Assembly (NCBI GenBank): GCA_964489835.1
Contig: CAZBBC010000037.1
Location: forward strand, 1 to 33,871
Origin: CAZBBC01 sp964489835
Lineage (GTDB): Bacteria > Calditrichota > Calditrichia > JAJRVZ01
DNA length: 33,871 nucleotides
Direction: 5' to 3'
Shown here one piece after another: positions 23,669 to 32,251 of this stretch. The notes under the pieces are model-generated. The model ran no database searches. It was not told where the DNA came from and worked only from the letters and a program-made list of their open reading frames with translations. The position numbers and the translations under genes were made by a program. Within the stretch, counting starts at the first letter, position 1, and each line of letters starts with the position of its first letter.

Positions 23669-24469
23669 TTAAAATGTAAAATTAATACTGGTAATAAAAT
23701 AGTGCAACCAGGCAAAATTAAAGACTTCTTCGACATCGGCACCACCTTCCACTGTCCGGTAACCCAATGATATACCCCAGTTATTATTTAAATCATAAGC
23801 GACCTGAACCGTAACATCCTCTGCCCGGCCCGGCCCCCCGGCCAGCGCATCGAGATCAAGAAAAATCCACCATTGTTTATTCCAGTGATATTCACCACGC
23901 AAATGAAGCAACGGTACAAAGCCAAGGTCAGTCTTTTCTGAGGAGATACCGCTTTGTTCCAGTTTTATTTTGGCGTCACGAATTTTTGCTGTGAAACCTA
24001 TCCACCAGTGCCATTGTTCACCATCGTGAAATTTATAGCGATAGGTCAACCGCCAGGAATTGAACTGGTAAGTGGCATCAAGCGCCTGCCCGGCCTGATA
24101 GGCCTGACCGGCAAACGTTACCGGTGAGGAAAAAGTTCCGGTTTTGGTATAGCTTAAAGGCGCAAGAAGCAAACGGATATCTTGTCTCAAGGTAATCCGC
24201 CAGGTAAAATAAAATCTAACAGAGAAGAGCGGGCCAGTACCAACCAGATCCACCAGGGAAAAACGAGTGCCATCCTGATTATTCGGGATCTGTACATCAT
24301 TACGCCCTTGCCAAACCGGGCCCAATTCCAATTGGGTGTTAAAGTCTTGACTAATATCATTGGGTCCGGCAATGGTTTTCTTTGCCGGAAGAACCATCAG
24401 CACTATCAAAAAGAGAAACAAGATAATACTTAATTTTAGTCGCCTGGTAATATTTTTTAACACTATCAT
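23669..24469 (-). CDS. Outer-membrane beta-barrel protein of unknown function
   Basis: A signal peptide (LSIILFLFLIVLMVLPAKKTIAG) is followed by ~230 residues of alternating aromatic and polar strands (LFSVRFYFTWRITL, SWRLTYRYKFHDGEQWHWWIG), ending in an aromatic beta-signal (HYFITSINFTF) that suits BAM insertion. About 10-12 strands are expected. No specific family recognised. ATG 24469 is preferred because GGAAG lies 5 bases upstream; an in-frame ATG at 24481 has no site. It shares strand with the LOV phosphatase (48-base gap) and may be co-transcribed. Confidence 0.7.
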   Translation of the reverse strand: MIVLKNITRRLKLSIILFLFLIVLMVLPAKKTIAGPNDISQDFNTQLELGPVWQGRNDVQIPNNQDGTRFSLVDLVGTGPLFSVRFYFTWRITLRQDIRLLLAPLSYTKTGTFSSPVTFAGQAYQAGQALDATYQFNSWRLTYRYKFHDGEQWHWWIGFTAKIRDAKIKLEQSGISSEKTDLGFVPLLHLRGEYHWNKQWWIFLDLDALAGGPGRAEDVTVQVAYDLNNNWGISLGYRTVEGGADVEEVFNFAWLHYFITSINFTF

Positions 24470-24646
24470 TTTATCTTCCATACAGTATAATCTTACGTTC
24501 TTAAGGACTCCCTGCAGGAGTTAAAGTAAATTAAGAGACACTTTTTTAAGTTACAACCCATTTTTTATTGGGATTTTGACATTGGGATTTATATGTAATT
24601 TAGCATAAAATGAGGTTCTTAAATTATTTGACATCCTTGAAACATT

Positions 24647-24790
24647 ATGCGAAAATTTACGAATTATAAATCATTAGTGATTATATTCTATCATACAATT
24701 CTGATCATATTATCCTGTCAACAAGGTGAATATGGATTTACGATTTCTGATTATTTCCTTTCTGTTTGCTGGTACGGTAGCAGCGGTTAA
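24647..24790 (+). CDS. Possible 47-residue lipoprotein overlapping the DUF5916 gene
   Basis: ATG 24647 encodes MRKFTNYKSLVIIFYHTILI followed by ILSC and QQGEYGF. It has a basic N-region, a hydrophobic core and a lipobox-like ILSC, ending with TAA at 24788. It overlaps the next gene by 59 bases in another frame. No ribosome site stands out. Either a real small lipoprotein or the leftover start of a gene displaced by the DUF5916 gene. Confidence 0.3.
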   Translation: MRKFTNYKSLVIIFYHTILIILSCQQGEYGFTISDYFLSVCWYGSSG

Positions 24791-26885
24791 TCCTGATAAA
24801 GTAATGGTGCTCAGGAAAACGAATACAGATCTCACCATTGATGGTATGATTGAACCTGCATGGAATAAAGCCGATTCGGCGGCAAATTTTTTTCAGAGCC
24901 AGCCTTATTTTAGCAAAAAACCCTCTCGAAAAACAGTAGCCAAATTGCTTACTTCAGAGGAGGCTCTGTATTGCCTGATCATCGGCTATGACGACTACCG
25001 GAATATTGAGCAGAAGAAAGGCAAACTCGATGACCTGGGCGGGGATATTGTCTCCCTGATGCTGGATACCTATGGGGATGAACGTACAGCCTATAAATTC
25101 GCCGTCACCGCCGCCGGTGTCCGGGCCGATTGCCGACTGATTGATGATGCCCGTAACCGAGATTACAGCTGGGATGGGATCTGGTTTGCCCGGGCAAAAG
25201 TATATGAGTGGGGATATGTGGTGGAAATGAAAATTCCCTATAAGTCGATTCAGTATGATGAATCTTTGACTGCCTGGGGATTGGATTTTGACCGCTGGGT
25301 GGCCCTGAACCGGGAGGATCTGTATTGGTGTCCCTTCGAGGAGAACGAAGGACAGCGTGTATCGCGTTTCGGCAGGCTCCAATTTCAGGATTTTCGTCCA
25401 ACGATAAAGGGATTGAACCTGGAACTCTATCCGGTGGCGATCTCCAATGCCACCTATACTAATGACAAAAGATACGATACCGATCTCGATCTGGGATTCA
25501 ATGCCTTTTACAATCCTTCACCCAAACTGACTTTTTCCATGACCGTTAATCCTGATTTTGCCCAGATTGAGGCAGATCCCTACGATTTTAATATTTCGCG
25601 TTACGAATCATATTTTGCCGAAAAGCGTCCCTTTTTTACCGAAGGCAATGAGGTGTTTATGCCCTCAGGTAAACTTCGTAGTAGTGGATTTTACCGTCCC
25701 CTGGAAATATTCTATTCCCGGCGTATTGGCAAAAAATTACCCGATGGACAGGAAGTCCCTTTGATCATGGGATCAAAGGCTTTCGGACGTCTGGATGATT
25801 GGGAATATGGCGGGTTTGTGGCCATGACTGCGGAAACCGATTATATAGATGAGGATGTTCCCATGACCGAACCACGGGCGGTATTTACCTCCGGGCGCCT
25901 CAAGCGGCAGATTTTCGGCAACTCTTCGGTCGGTTTATTGTATGTGGGAAAACACACCCCTGATAATACCTATGGCGTGATCGATATTGACGGGGCTTTC
26001 CGAACCTCCAGCTGGCAACTGGCCTATCAGGTCGCCTATTCTTTTGATAAGTCCCATACCGGATTTGCCGGTGCGGCCGGATTTACCATGACAGAGGATA
26101 ACTGGTTGACCTATATACGCGGAAATACGATCGACAGTACCTTTGATTCTTTTGATCAAATCAGTTTTGTGCCCTGGAAGGGTTCCAAGGAGTTTGTCGG
26201 ATTGACCGGTCCCCGCTGGTATTTTGAGCAGGGATACATTAAATCCATTCTTATTTATGTCGGACCCGCTTTTTATTACGAAAAGGCGGATCATTTTACC
26301 GACTATGGTGGTTTGCTCGGTTATAATATGCAATTTCGGAATAACTGGGGATTCGAAATTAATACTTTATACGGCAAAGCGAGGGACACTGATGTTGATT
26401 TCGATTTTTATGATATCAGTTTCTCTACCTGGTTCAATACCTCTTCTAAATGGAATGCCAATGTTTGGGGAGGATATACACGGGGTTATAACTATTCCCG
26501 CGAATATCTGGCCTTTTACTCCTACATGGGGGCACTCTGTGAATGGCAGATGCTGAATGAAATGAGGATTGGCACTTCAATGGATGTCTATGTTGAAGGC
26601 AATCCGGATAACAACATTGAAGATATTACCTATAATGCCCGCCCTTTTTTCTCTTTCACACCGATCAACGATCTGAATATACGCTTATATGTGGATAATG
26701 TGTTCGTGCATTCTTCAGATAAAATTGAACAGGTGATCGCCGGATTTCTGATTTCCTATAATTATTCACCGAAAAGCTGGGTCTATTTTGCGCTGAATGA
26801 AATCCGGGAGCGCCATGATGACCGGATCATGCGTATTGCTGATCGGGCCGCGGTCCTCAAAGCCAGTTATTTGTATTACTTTTGA
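24732..26885 (+). CDS. DUF5916 family protein: CBM9-like domain plus OM barrel
   Basis: Signal peptide (MDLRFLIISFLFAGTVAA), then a CBM9-like sandwich (~25-210: LTIDGMIEPAWNKADSA, GDDYRN-type contact loops, VVEMKIPYKSIQY), then a long C-terminal beta-barrel (~225-717) with EADPYDFNISRYESYFAEKR and FFTEGNEVF, the DUF5916 hallmark, ending YLYYF. The family is widespread in FCB bacteria and located in the outer membrane; its role is unknown, perhaps glycan handling. ATG 24732 is preferred, with AAGG 5 bases upstream; an in-frame GTG at 24726 lies inside that site. Standalone. Confidence 0.88.
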   Translation: MDLRFLIISFLFAGTVAAVNPDKVMVLRKTNTDLTIDGMIEPAWNKADSAANFFQSQPYFSKKPSRKTVAKLLTSEEALYCLIIGYDDYRNIEQKKGKLDDLGGDIVSLMLDTYGDERTAYKFAVTAAGVRADCRLIDDARNRDYSWDGIWFARAKVYEWGYVVEMKIPYKSIQYDESLTAWGLDFDRWVALNREDLYWCPFEENEGQRVSRFGRLQFQDFRPTIKGLNLELYPVAISNATYTNDKRYDTDLDLGFNAFYNPSPKLTFSMTVNPDFAQIEADPYDFNISRYESYFAEKRPFFTEGNEVFMPSGKLRSSGFYRPLEIFYSRRIGKKLPDGQEVPLIMGSKAFGRLDDWEYGGFVAMTAETDYIDEDVPMTEPRAVFTSGRLKRQIFGNSSVGLLYVGKHTPDNTYGVIDIDGAFRTSSWQLAYQVAYSFDKSHTGFAGAAGFTMTEDNWLTYIRGNTIDSTFDSFDQISFVPWKGSKEFVGLTGPRWYFEQGYIKSILIYVGPAFYYEKADHFTDYGGLLGYNMQFRNNWGFEINTLYGKARDTDVDFDFYDISFSTWFNTSSKWNANVWGGYTRGYNYSREYLAFYSYMGALCEWQMLNEMRIGTSMDVYVEGNPDNNIEDITYNARPFFSFTPINDLNIRLYVDNVFVHSSDKIEQVIAGFLISYNYSPKSWVYFALNEIRERHDDRIMRIADRAAVLKASYLYYF

Positions 26886-26900
26886 TCAAACTTTATAATA

Positions 26901-27010
26901 TCCTAAATCCTAAATCCTAAATCCGAAACAAATCCCAATTACCGAATCTCAATGACAAATGAAATTCACCAGTAGGCAGCCTGCCCGCCCACCAGCGGGG
27001 ATCCGCCTTC
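26901..27010. repeat. Dispersed AT-rich 'AAATCC' tract and GCCTGCC element
   Basis: 26901-26940 holds tandem TCCTAAA units running into CCGAAACAAATC. The 23 bases 26912-26934 recur exactly at 30925-30947, and a related sequence lies inverted at 28880-28930. 26974-27010 carries GGCAGCCTGCCCGCCCACC, related to the palindrome at 2824. These are intergenic and non-coding; function unknown. Confidence 0.6.
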
Positions 27011-27120
27011 CGGTTTGATCCCAAATCCAAGTATTAAATGTTTTTGGAATTTATCGTCAGTCCCCAATTTAATTCTTGAGATTAGGAAGAGTAATAAAGT
27101 ATATCTTGATAGGTTGAAAT

Positions 27121-28602
27121 TCAGGTTTTACCGTCACGTCTCAACCAGATCGGTAAATAGCTGGCTCTGGTATCCCAGAATGGCCAAATCTCCCGGTCAT
27201 CGGTAAGGTCATCATGTTCATATCTACCAGGTAAGAAAAATTGGAGCAGGGGGTGATAGCCCATGGTCGTCGCCCAGGTTCTGACGCTTCGTAAGATGCG
27301 TACTGCCTGGGAAAGTGAAACACCACGTGAATCCTGTACCGACCGTAGCATAAAAACAGACGAAAAGCGCATTAAAAAGGAAAATAAAAAAATTATTTTA
27401 AAGATTGATTCCCACTCGAATGGTAATTCAGTAATATGAATACTTATACGATTTGCCATAAAACCGCCACAGATGGCGCCAATTCCTGCAGCCAGGCCAT
27501 TGATCATCGACCATAAAGCAATAAACATGGAATTGTTTTGACGTGGAGCAATACCAAAAAGAAGATTCACTGAACAAAGATTATATCCGGCAAAGAAAAA
27601 ACCACCGGCCAGGTGCAGTAAGGGTATTAAGATATAGACAGACCAGGCCGAACTACCGGTAAAAAGCCAGATAAATGGTAGAAGAGATGCTGCCAGTACA
27701 CTGATAATGACCACGGGACGGTTGCCGTTTTTATCCGAAAAATGTCCCCAAAATCCCATCCCAAATAAATTTGCCATTGCCGCGAATATTGTCACAGAAC
27801 TGATCAGAGTATAGGAAAGATGCAGATCTTTTAGCATATAAATGATATAAAAAGGTGAAGCGATATTGACAGCGAATGACCAGAGCATGGTGAATCGAAG
27901 CAGTTTCTTAAATTGAATATTTTTAAAAGGTTCTGAAAAAATTGATTTTATAGTAAACGGTTTCTGAATGGGTTCTTCAACATCGGGTTGTTTGGATAAT
28001 AGAAAAAGGCTGATCAGACCGGCCACAACAGCAAGAGAAAAGAGGATCAGAAAAGAATTAGAGGGAGAGTAATCAGTAAAGGAACCTTTATACCAGTCAA
28101 GAAATAAACCGCCTACCAGGGTTACTGTTATAGTGATAATCCCCATAAAGCTGTTGCGTAAACCGAAAAATCTGCCTCGGATAATCGACGGAACGAGATT
28201 GGACATCCAGGAAAGCCAGGCTACGCCGCAAATCGAACCAAAAATATGATGAACAATAATTATTATAATGATCAGTGATAATAATAAATCTCGATTCACA
28301 TCGAAAAATATTACAATCAATAAAACGATTGGTACCCACAGTATGCGTGATATGAAGGCAAAGATAATGGTAATTTTTTTCCTCTGCCGGAATCGTTCAA
28401 CCAGCAGTGAGCCGAATATCTGGGCAATGGTACTGAAAAATGGAATGGATGCCAGCAAGCCAATCGTAAAATCACTGGCCATTAACAAAAGGGCAAAAGC
28501 AGGAAGAAAAAGCCCGCCGGTCAGATTAGCATAGATATTGGCAAAGGAGCCTTCGGCAATTGAATACTTCAGGCCATTTTTAATCTGTTCATTATTTAGC
28601 AT
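27121..28602 (-). CDS. MFS-type membrane transporter
   Basis: Twelve predicted TM segments in 493 residues with two halves. Cytoplasmic-loop motifs GSLLVERFRQRKKI (after TM2) and GFWGHFSDKNGNRPVV (after TM8) match the MFS motif A pattern. A ~70-residue polar C-terminal tail (SVQDSRGVSLSQAVRILR..., RYEHDDLTDDRE) is cytoplasmic. Substrate unknown. The start ATG lacks a strong ribosome site. It is separated from the upstream FAD oxidoreductase by ~370 bases with repeat-like sequence, so probably a separate transcript. Confidence 0.85.
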   Translation of the reverse strand: MLNNEQIKNGLKYSIAEGSFANIYANLTGGLFLPAFALLLMASDFTIGLLASIPFFSTIAQIFGSLLVERFRQRKKITIIFAFISRILWVPIVLLIVIFFDVNRDLLLSLIIIIIIVHHIFGSICGVAWLSWMSNLVPSIIRGRFFGLRNSFMGIITITVTLVGGLFLDWYKGSFTDYSPSNSFLILFSLAVVAGLISLFLLSKQPDVEEPIQKPFTIKSIFSEPFKNIQFKKLLRFTMLWSFAVNIASPFYIIYMLKDLHLSYTLISSVTIFAAMANLFGMGFWGHFSDKNGNRPVVIISVLAASLLPFIWLFTGSSAWSVYILIPLLHLAGGFFFAGYNLCSVNLLFGIAPRQNNSMFIALWSMINGLAAGIGAICGGFMANRISIHITELPFEWESIFKIIFLFSFLMRFSSVFMLRSVQDSRGVSLSQAVRILRSVRTWATTMGYHPLLQFFLPGRYEHDDLTDDREIWPFWDTRASYLPIWLRRDGKT

Positions 28603-28974
28603 GAATCTTTAGTCAGCCGTAAAAAACATGATACCATCAATCCTGTCAATGTCCTGAAAATTTAGGTGAAACATCTTTAAAACCTTGTATCGGATGAACA
28701 ATCGTGAATATATTAAAAAGCATAAAGTTACTCCCTGTTTTCGTCGGATTCAAATAATATTCATATAGGAGAGTTTTTTGGGGTTTTATAATAATTTAGA
28801 AATAAAGGCTAAAGTTAAAACTCCCGAAGACTTAATGCCAAAGCCCTGTATACTTCCTTGTTTAGAGTTTGGTTATTTGAATTTTGTATTTGTTTAGGAT
28901 TTAGTAAATAGGATTTCGGATTTTAAATCTGGTTTTCACTTCACTCGAATCCTCTGCAGGATTCTAATCCGAAA
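28603..28974. other. Intergenic spacer with repeat tract and hairpin
   Basis: No supported ORF. It contains an ATCCTGTCAATGTCCTG tract near 28640 (similar in style to the ATCCTGTAAATCC sequence near 3633), the inverted copy of the AAATCC tract (~28880-28930), and a hairpin GAATCCT-CTGC-AGGATTC at 28947-28964, just past the oxidoreductase stop on the minus strand. The hairpin might be a 3'-end structure but has no T-run. Confidence 0.4.
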
Positions 28975-30588
28975 TCAAATAGCCTCTGAAAGAAACCATT
29001 CACTTCCCGGTCCGTTAATGGTTACGCTTTGAAGAGGGATCCCATGATGCTTTGAAACGATTTCCGCCAATTCTGTCAGACATCCGTATCCCTGACATCT
29101 CCCCATCCGGGCCAGGGTCATCCGTTTGATGGCATTAAGAGTGACTGGTTGTAGAGGAGAATTCAGGGCATCGATGATTTCGCCCTCAGAGATTTGTTCA
29201 CAGGTACAGACGATCTGGCCGTATGCCGGATTTTTCTTTACTAGGTTGCTATCATTCAATTTCCTTTGCCACCAAACCGGCCAGCGGTTTTCCGGTCGGC
29301 TATCCACGGAATAGGGATTTCGGATTGTCGATAAACCACAATTTTTTGACAACCCTTCGATGAGATAATCTGCCAGTGTAAGACAGGTCGTAAATCCGGT
29401 TGAGCGGATCCCGGTAACCGTGACTGCTCCGGGGAGGCCATCATTATAGCGGATGATATAACTGCCCTGAGCGCAATTACAGCGTGCTCCTGCATAGTGG
29501 CCAATGACCGGTTGATCGATTATTGCCGGACAGAGATGTGTTGCCCGGAGCAGCAATGTTTGCATTGCTTCTGCGGTGGTATCGGTTGGATTTTTGTTTC
29601 CGTACGGCAGATCCTCTGCCGTGGGACCGGCAAGCAGTCCACCGTAGATAGTTGGGATGACTAATATGCCTCTGCCTTTGACCGTGTGGGGGGCAGGAAG
29701 TAATATCCCCTTAACCAGTGAACGGCTGTATTTATCGAATACTAAAAACTGTCCCCGCCGTGGATTGATATCAAAATTTTTTCCGCCATATTGATTGGCC
29801 AATTCCCGGCTGCCTAGTCCGGACACATTGATCAGGATTCGCGACCTGATCCGCTTTCCGGCAGAAGTTATCAGGGATTTTATTGAACCGGATTCAGATT
29901 CAACCCTAACAATAGTTGTTCCCAGAAGGATATCAACACCATTTATAAGAGCGGCCTCAGTAAAGGCAATCGTTGTCCCGAATGGATCGCCAATGGCCTC
30001 CCGCGGTGAATAAATGCCGGCCTGGACCCTGGGATTAATACGGGGCTCCATTTTGCGGACATCCGAACCACAAATAAAACACACATCATCAACACCATTA
30101 GCCCGGGCCTGTTGGTGTATCTTTTTTAAGACCGATACTTCATCAGAATTGAAGGCGGCAATGATACAGCCACAGGATTCATAAGGAATCTTCAACTTCC
30201 GGCACACACCCGGCCATAATTGCGAAGCTTCCGTGCATAGTTGTGTTTCCAGAGAACCGGTTGGTGTATCGAAACCGGTAATTAGTAAGGCGCTGTTCGC
30301 TTTGCTGGTTCCTTCGCCAACAAAGTATTCCTTATCAATCAAAAGAACACGGCACTGGTATTGAGACAGCTGATAGGCCAAGGCACAGCCAACCAAACCC
30401 GCCCCGACGATTACGATGTCGTATGGCTCTTTATTCAAAGCGCTGCTGTCGTAAAAGCGCAGGGATTCATCGATGCCGTTTCCCGGCCAGTGATAGCGTA
30501 TTTTTCCTTTAACTTTCAAGAGAAGGGGTTTTGGGAGAGGGGGAAACTTGATTTTTCTATAAACATATTGCTTCTCTATGATTTTCAC
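28975..30588 (-). CDS. FAD-dependent oxidoreductase (GlpA/LhgO-like) with BFD [2Fe-2S] domain
   Basis: Residues ~55-430 form a DAO-type flavoprotein: FAD-binding DIVIVGAGLVGCALAYQLS, LIDKEYFVGEGTSKANSA, and C-terminal TVTGIRSTGFTTCL. Residues ~450-520 are a BFD-like [2Fe-2S] domain with cysteines in VCTCEQ and RCQGYGC. This architecture is found in anaerobic glycerol-3-phosphate dehydrogenases (GlpA) and relatives such as 2-hydroxyglutarate oxidases. A ~50-residue N-terminal extension (YRKIKFPPLPKPLLLKVKGK) precedes the Rossmann fold. No glpB, glpC or glpK adjacent, so substrate remains open. Start is GTG without a clear ribosome site. Confidence 0.88.
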   Translation of the reverse strand: MKIIEKQYVYRKIKFPPLPKPLLLKVKGKIRYHWPGNGIDESLRFYDSSALNKEPYDIVIVGAGLVGCALAYQLSQYQCRVLLIDKEYFVGEGTSKANSALLITGFDTPTGSLETQLCTEASQLWPGVCRKLKIPYESCGCIIAAFNSDEVSVLKKIHQQARANGVDDVCFICGSDVRKMEPRINPRVQAGIYSPREAIGDPFGTTIAFTEAALINGVDILLGTTIVRVESESGSIKSLITSAGKRIRSRILINVSGLGSRELANQYGGKNFDINPRRGQFLVFDKYSRSLVKGILLPAPHTVKGRGILVIPTIYGGLLAGPTAEDLPYGNKNPTDTTAEAMQTLLLRATHLCPAIIDQPVIGHYAGARCNCAQGSYIIRYNDGLPGAVTVTGIRSTGFTTCLTLADYLIEGLSKNCGLSTIRNPYSVDSRPENRWPVWWQRKLNDSNLVKKNPAYGQIVCTCEQISEGEIIDALNSPLQPVTLNAIKRMTLARMGRCQGYGCLTELAEIVSKHHGIPLQSVTINGPGSEWFLSEAI

Positions 30589-30614
30589 TATAATAAATAG
30601 TCTTTAGAAGCTGC

Positions 30615-30643
30615 TTGACTTTTGAATGTTTGAAGGTTATATC
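30615..30643 (+). promoter_or_regulatory. Sigma70-like promoter
   Basis: TTGACT (30615-30620), 17-base spacer, TATATC (30638-30643). It points toward the small membrane-protein ORF at 30764 and would give a ~110-base 5' leader containing the inverted repeat TAGTCT/AGACTA (30706-30711/30726-30731). Confidence 0.5.
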
Positions 30644-30763
30644 ATCCAAATATAGCTTTCTTTAGATAAATGCCGTAAATTATGTTAGTAATATCTTCCT
30701 GTTTATAGTCTTTTTTTATATTATTAGACTAAATTGATAGAATAACCTACAGGGAAGAATTAA

Positions 30764-30904
30764 ATGCTTACTATTTATTTAGTATCAACATTATTTTTAC
30801 TGGTATATGGTTATGTAATTCTTCGAATTCTGGGTTTAAGATCCAGAAAGTTAAAAACCAATAGCCTGTATAGATTTACCAGAAATCCAGTAGTTACTAA
30901 ATGA
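30764..30904 (+). CDS. Putative 46-residue single-pass membrane protein
   Basis: ATG 30764 has GGGAAG about 7 bases upstream and encodes MLTIYLVSTLFLLVYGYVIL, one TM helix, followed by a basic tail (RSRKLKTNSLYRFTRNP) and TGA at 30902. A sigma70-like promoter lies ~120 bases upstream. The N-out or N-in topology with a positively charged cytoplasmic tail is plausible. No homology claimed. Confidence 0.5.
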   Translation: MLTIYLVSTLFLLVYGYVILRILGLRSRKLKTNSLYRFTRNPVVTK

Positions 30905-30924
30905 TTTCAAAAATTCTAAGCACG

Positions 30925-30947
30925 AAATCCTAAATCCGAAACAAATC
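30925..30947. repeat. Second copy of the 23-bp AAATCC intergenic repeat
   Basis: Identical over 23 bases to 26912-26934, in the same orientation. Located between the small membrane protein ORF and the OM barrel gene. Confidence 0.7.
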
Positions 30948-31047
30948 TCAATTTTAAATTCCAAATTGAGTATAACTTTATGGTTTTATCTTTTTATTAT
31001 CCCCACCCTTGAGGCAGTTAAACCGCTGTCAGATCCCGGCCATTGGT

Positions 31048-31590
31048 TTAAAAACCGAAAGTGGCACTGACCGATAGCATTGATATTGTTTCGGGATCGG
31101 CCACTTGAAAATTTTCCCATTCCAGCCGGGCACCAATCGGGCCGAGATGCACACCGGCACCGAGTCCCCAGGTAAAGGCAGTCCCGCTTTCCCCTACGAG
31201 ATTTTCAACCAAACCACTTTCAGTCTTCCAGAAAAAAGCCCCGGCTTTGGCAAAAAGATCGAGGATCATCAGAACCTCCAGACGGGCCATCCCGCAAACA
31301 TCCCAGCCAGTTGTTTTGGACTCAAAAGATAAATTAGAAATATTTGTCTTTACCGTCCCCAGACTGCGATAACCGCCCTCGATACCAAAAATGGTCGGTG
31401 TTGAAAAACCACCAAAAAATTTATATCCGGTGGCATTTTCATCCAAATTGGTGATTTCATTATCCAGGTCCTTAAATTCGGTACCGTAGAAAGTATTTCC
31501 GATACCTGCACCGATATAAAAGCCCTGCGCGTAAAGACTTCCAAAACTACTGATAATTAAAAGCAGAACAACGAACATCAATGATCTCAT
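31048..31590 (-). CDS. Small outer-membrane beta-barrel protein (OmpA/OmpX-like porin family)
   Basis: A signal peptide (MRSLMFVVLLLIISSFGSLYAQ) precedes a ~160-residue barrel with FYIGAGIGNTFYG, GYKFFGGFSTPTIFGIEGGYRSLG, FAKAGAFFW and WGLGAGVHLGPIGARLEWE, and the terminal beta-signal LSVSATFGF. Eight strands are likely. No OmpA peptidoglycan domain. ATG 31590 has AGGAGG 8 bases upstream; a GTG one codon earlier is also possible. Confidence 0.8.
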   Translation of the reverse strand: MRSLMFVVLLLIISSFGSLYAQGFYIGAGIGNTFYGTEFKDLDNEITNLDENATGYKFFGGFSTPTIFGIEGGYRSLGTVKTNISNLSFESKTTGWDVCGMARLEVLMILDLFAKAGAFFWKTESGLVENLVGESGTAFTWGLGAGVHLGPIGARLEWENFQVADPETISMLSVSATFGF

Positions 31591-31829
31591 CACAAACCCC
31601 TCCTGATATTAAAGTTAAATGAATATATTTTATTCTCTATATAATCAGCTGAATTAGTATAATTCCTTAGTAATCATTCATTGAATCAATTTTTTAAACC
31701 GACACGATTGATTTGATTTAAAATTTTTTTCCGTTCTAAAAACACCATATAACTTAAAAATGCTTAACTATAATCCGTCGGTTATTCAAATTAAATTTTT
31801 ATTTGTTGCAACACCAGTCTTTTGTCTGA
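31591..31829. promoter_or_regulatory. Upstream region of the OM barrel gene
   Basis: AT-rich, no ORF seen. It presumably carries the promoter of the barrel gene; no specific element could be assigned. Confidence 0.3.
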
Positions 31830-31994
31830 ATTTTATTTACTGGTAAAAATATAAAATACCCTCGTCTGTTTGAAAATGCATTTGTACGTGATTTGACCGA
31901 TCTGGCTCCTGTCGACAGTAATCTAACCATATTGAAGCCGGAGCAGAATTCATCATTTGAATTGGGCCTGAATTCAGCTTTTCAGACACGGTAG
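31830..31994 (+). pseudogene. Relic of a TonB-dependent receptor
   Basis: The frame open from 31830 reads YPRLFENAFVRDL, then LTILKPEQNSSFELGLNSAF, and ends with TAG at 31992. The 'PxLxE...N..LKPE(Q)...(Y/F)ELG' pattern is the conserved late-barrel region of TonB-dependent receptors. There is no start codon context, plug domain or C-terminal end, so only ~50 codons of a lost receptor remain. The minus-strand zinc-ribbon gene begins its 3' end 15 bases further on. Confidence 0.6.
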
Positions 31995-32009
31995 TATTTC
32001 AGTTCAATA

Positions 32010-32174
32010 TTAATGCCAATTTTCATATTGTTTTTTTGCCCCGCATTTACACACATAGTAGGCCGTGGTTTTATTACCTCTGGGAACAATCTTTTTAAGC
32101 TTTAGCGATGGTTGCTCTTCGGTACAGCCGGTCCGGGTACAATTTATTTCTTTCTCAAACTTGACATTTTCCAT
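32010..32174 (-). CDS. 54-residue zinc-ribbon microprotein
   Basis: ATG 32174 with GGAG 8 bases upstream encodes MENVKFEKEINCTRTGCTEE, a Lys-rich middle (LKLKKIVPRGNKT) and YYVCKCGAKKQYENWH. The knuckles C-x4-C (Cys12, Cys17) and C-x-C (Cys42, Cys44) suggest one zinc ribbon. Similar small ribbons bind nucleic acid or act as protein adaptors; role here unknown. It is upstream of and divergent in position from the TonB relic, and on the same strand as the T9SS cargo gene, which ends near it (78-base gap). Confidence 0.6.
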   Translation of the reverse strand: MENVKFEKEINCTRTGCTEEQPSLKLKKIVPRGNKTTAYYVCKCGAKKQYENWH

Positions 32175-32251
32175 GATGTTACTCCGATTAAGTGATCACG
32201 ATTAATTTATGGAATTTGTTTAAGAGAAAAAATATTTTCTACCAGATCACA

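Noticed and set aside
25935..26333. 132-codon and other ORFs antisense to the DUF5916 gene
   Set aside because: Shadow frames of a well-supported gene.
28947..28964. Hairpin as rho-independent terminator for the FAD oxidoreductase
   Set aside because: Stem is good but the minus strand lacks a following T-run; kept only as a note in the spacer.
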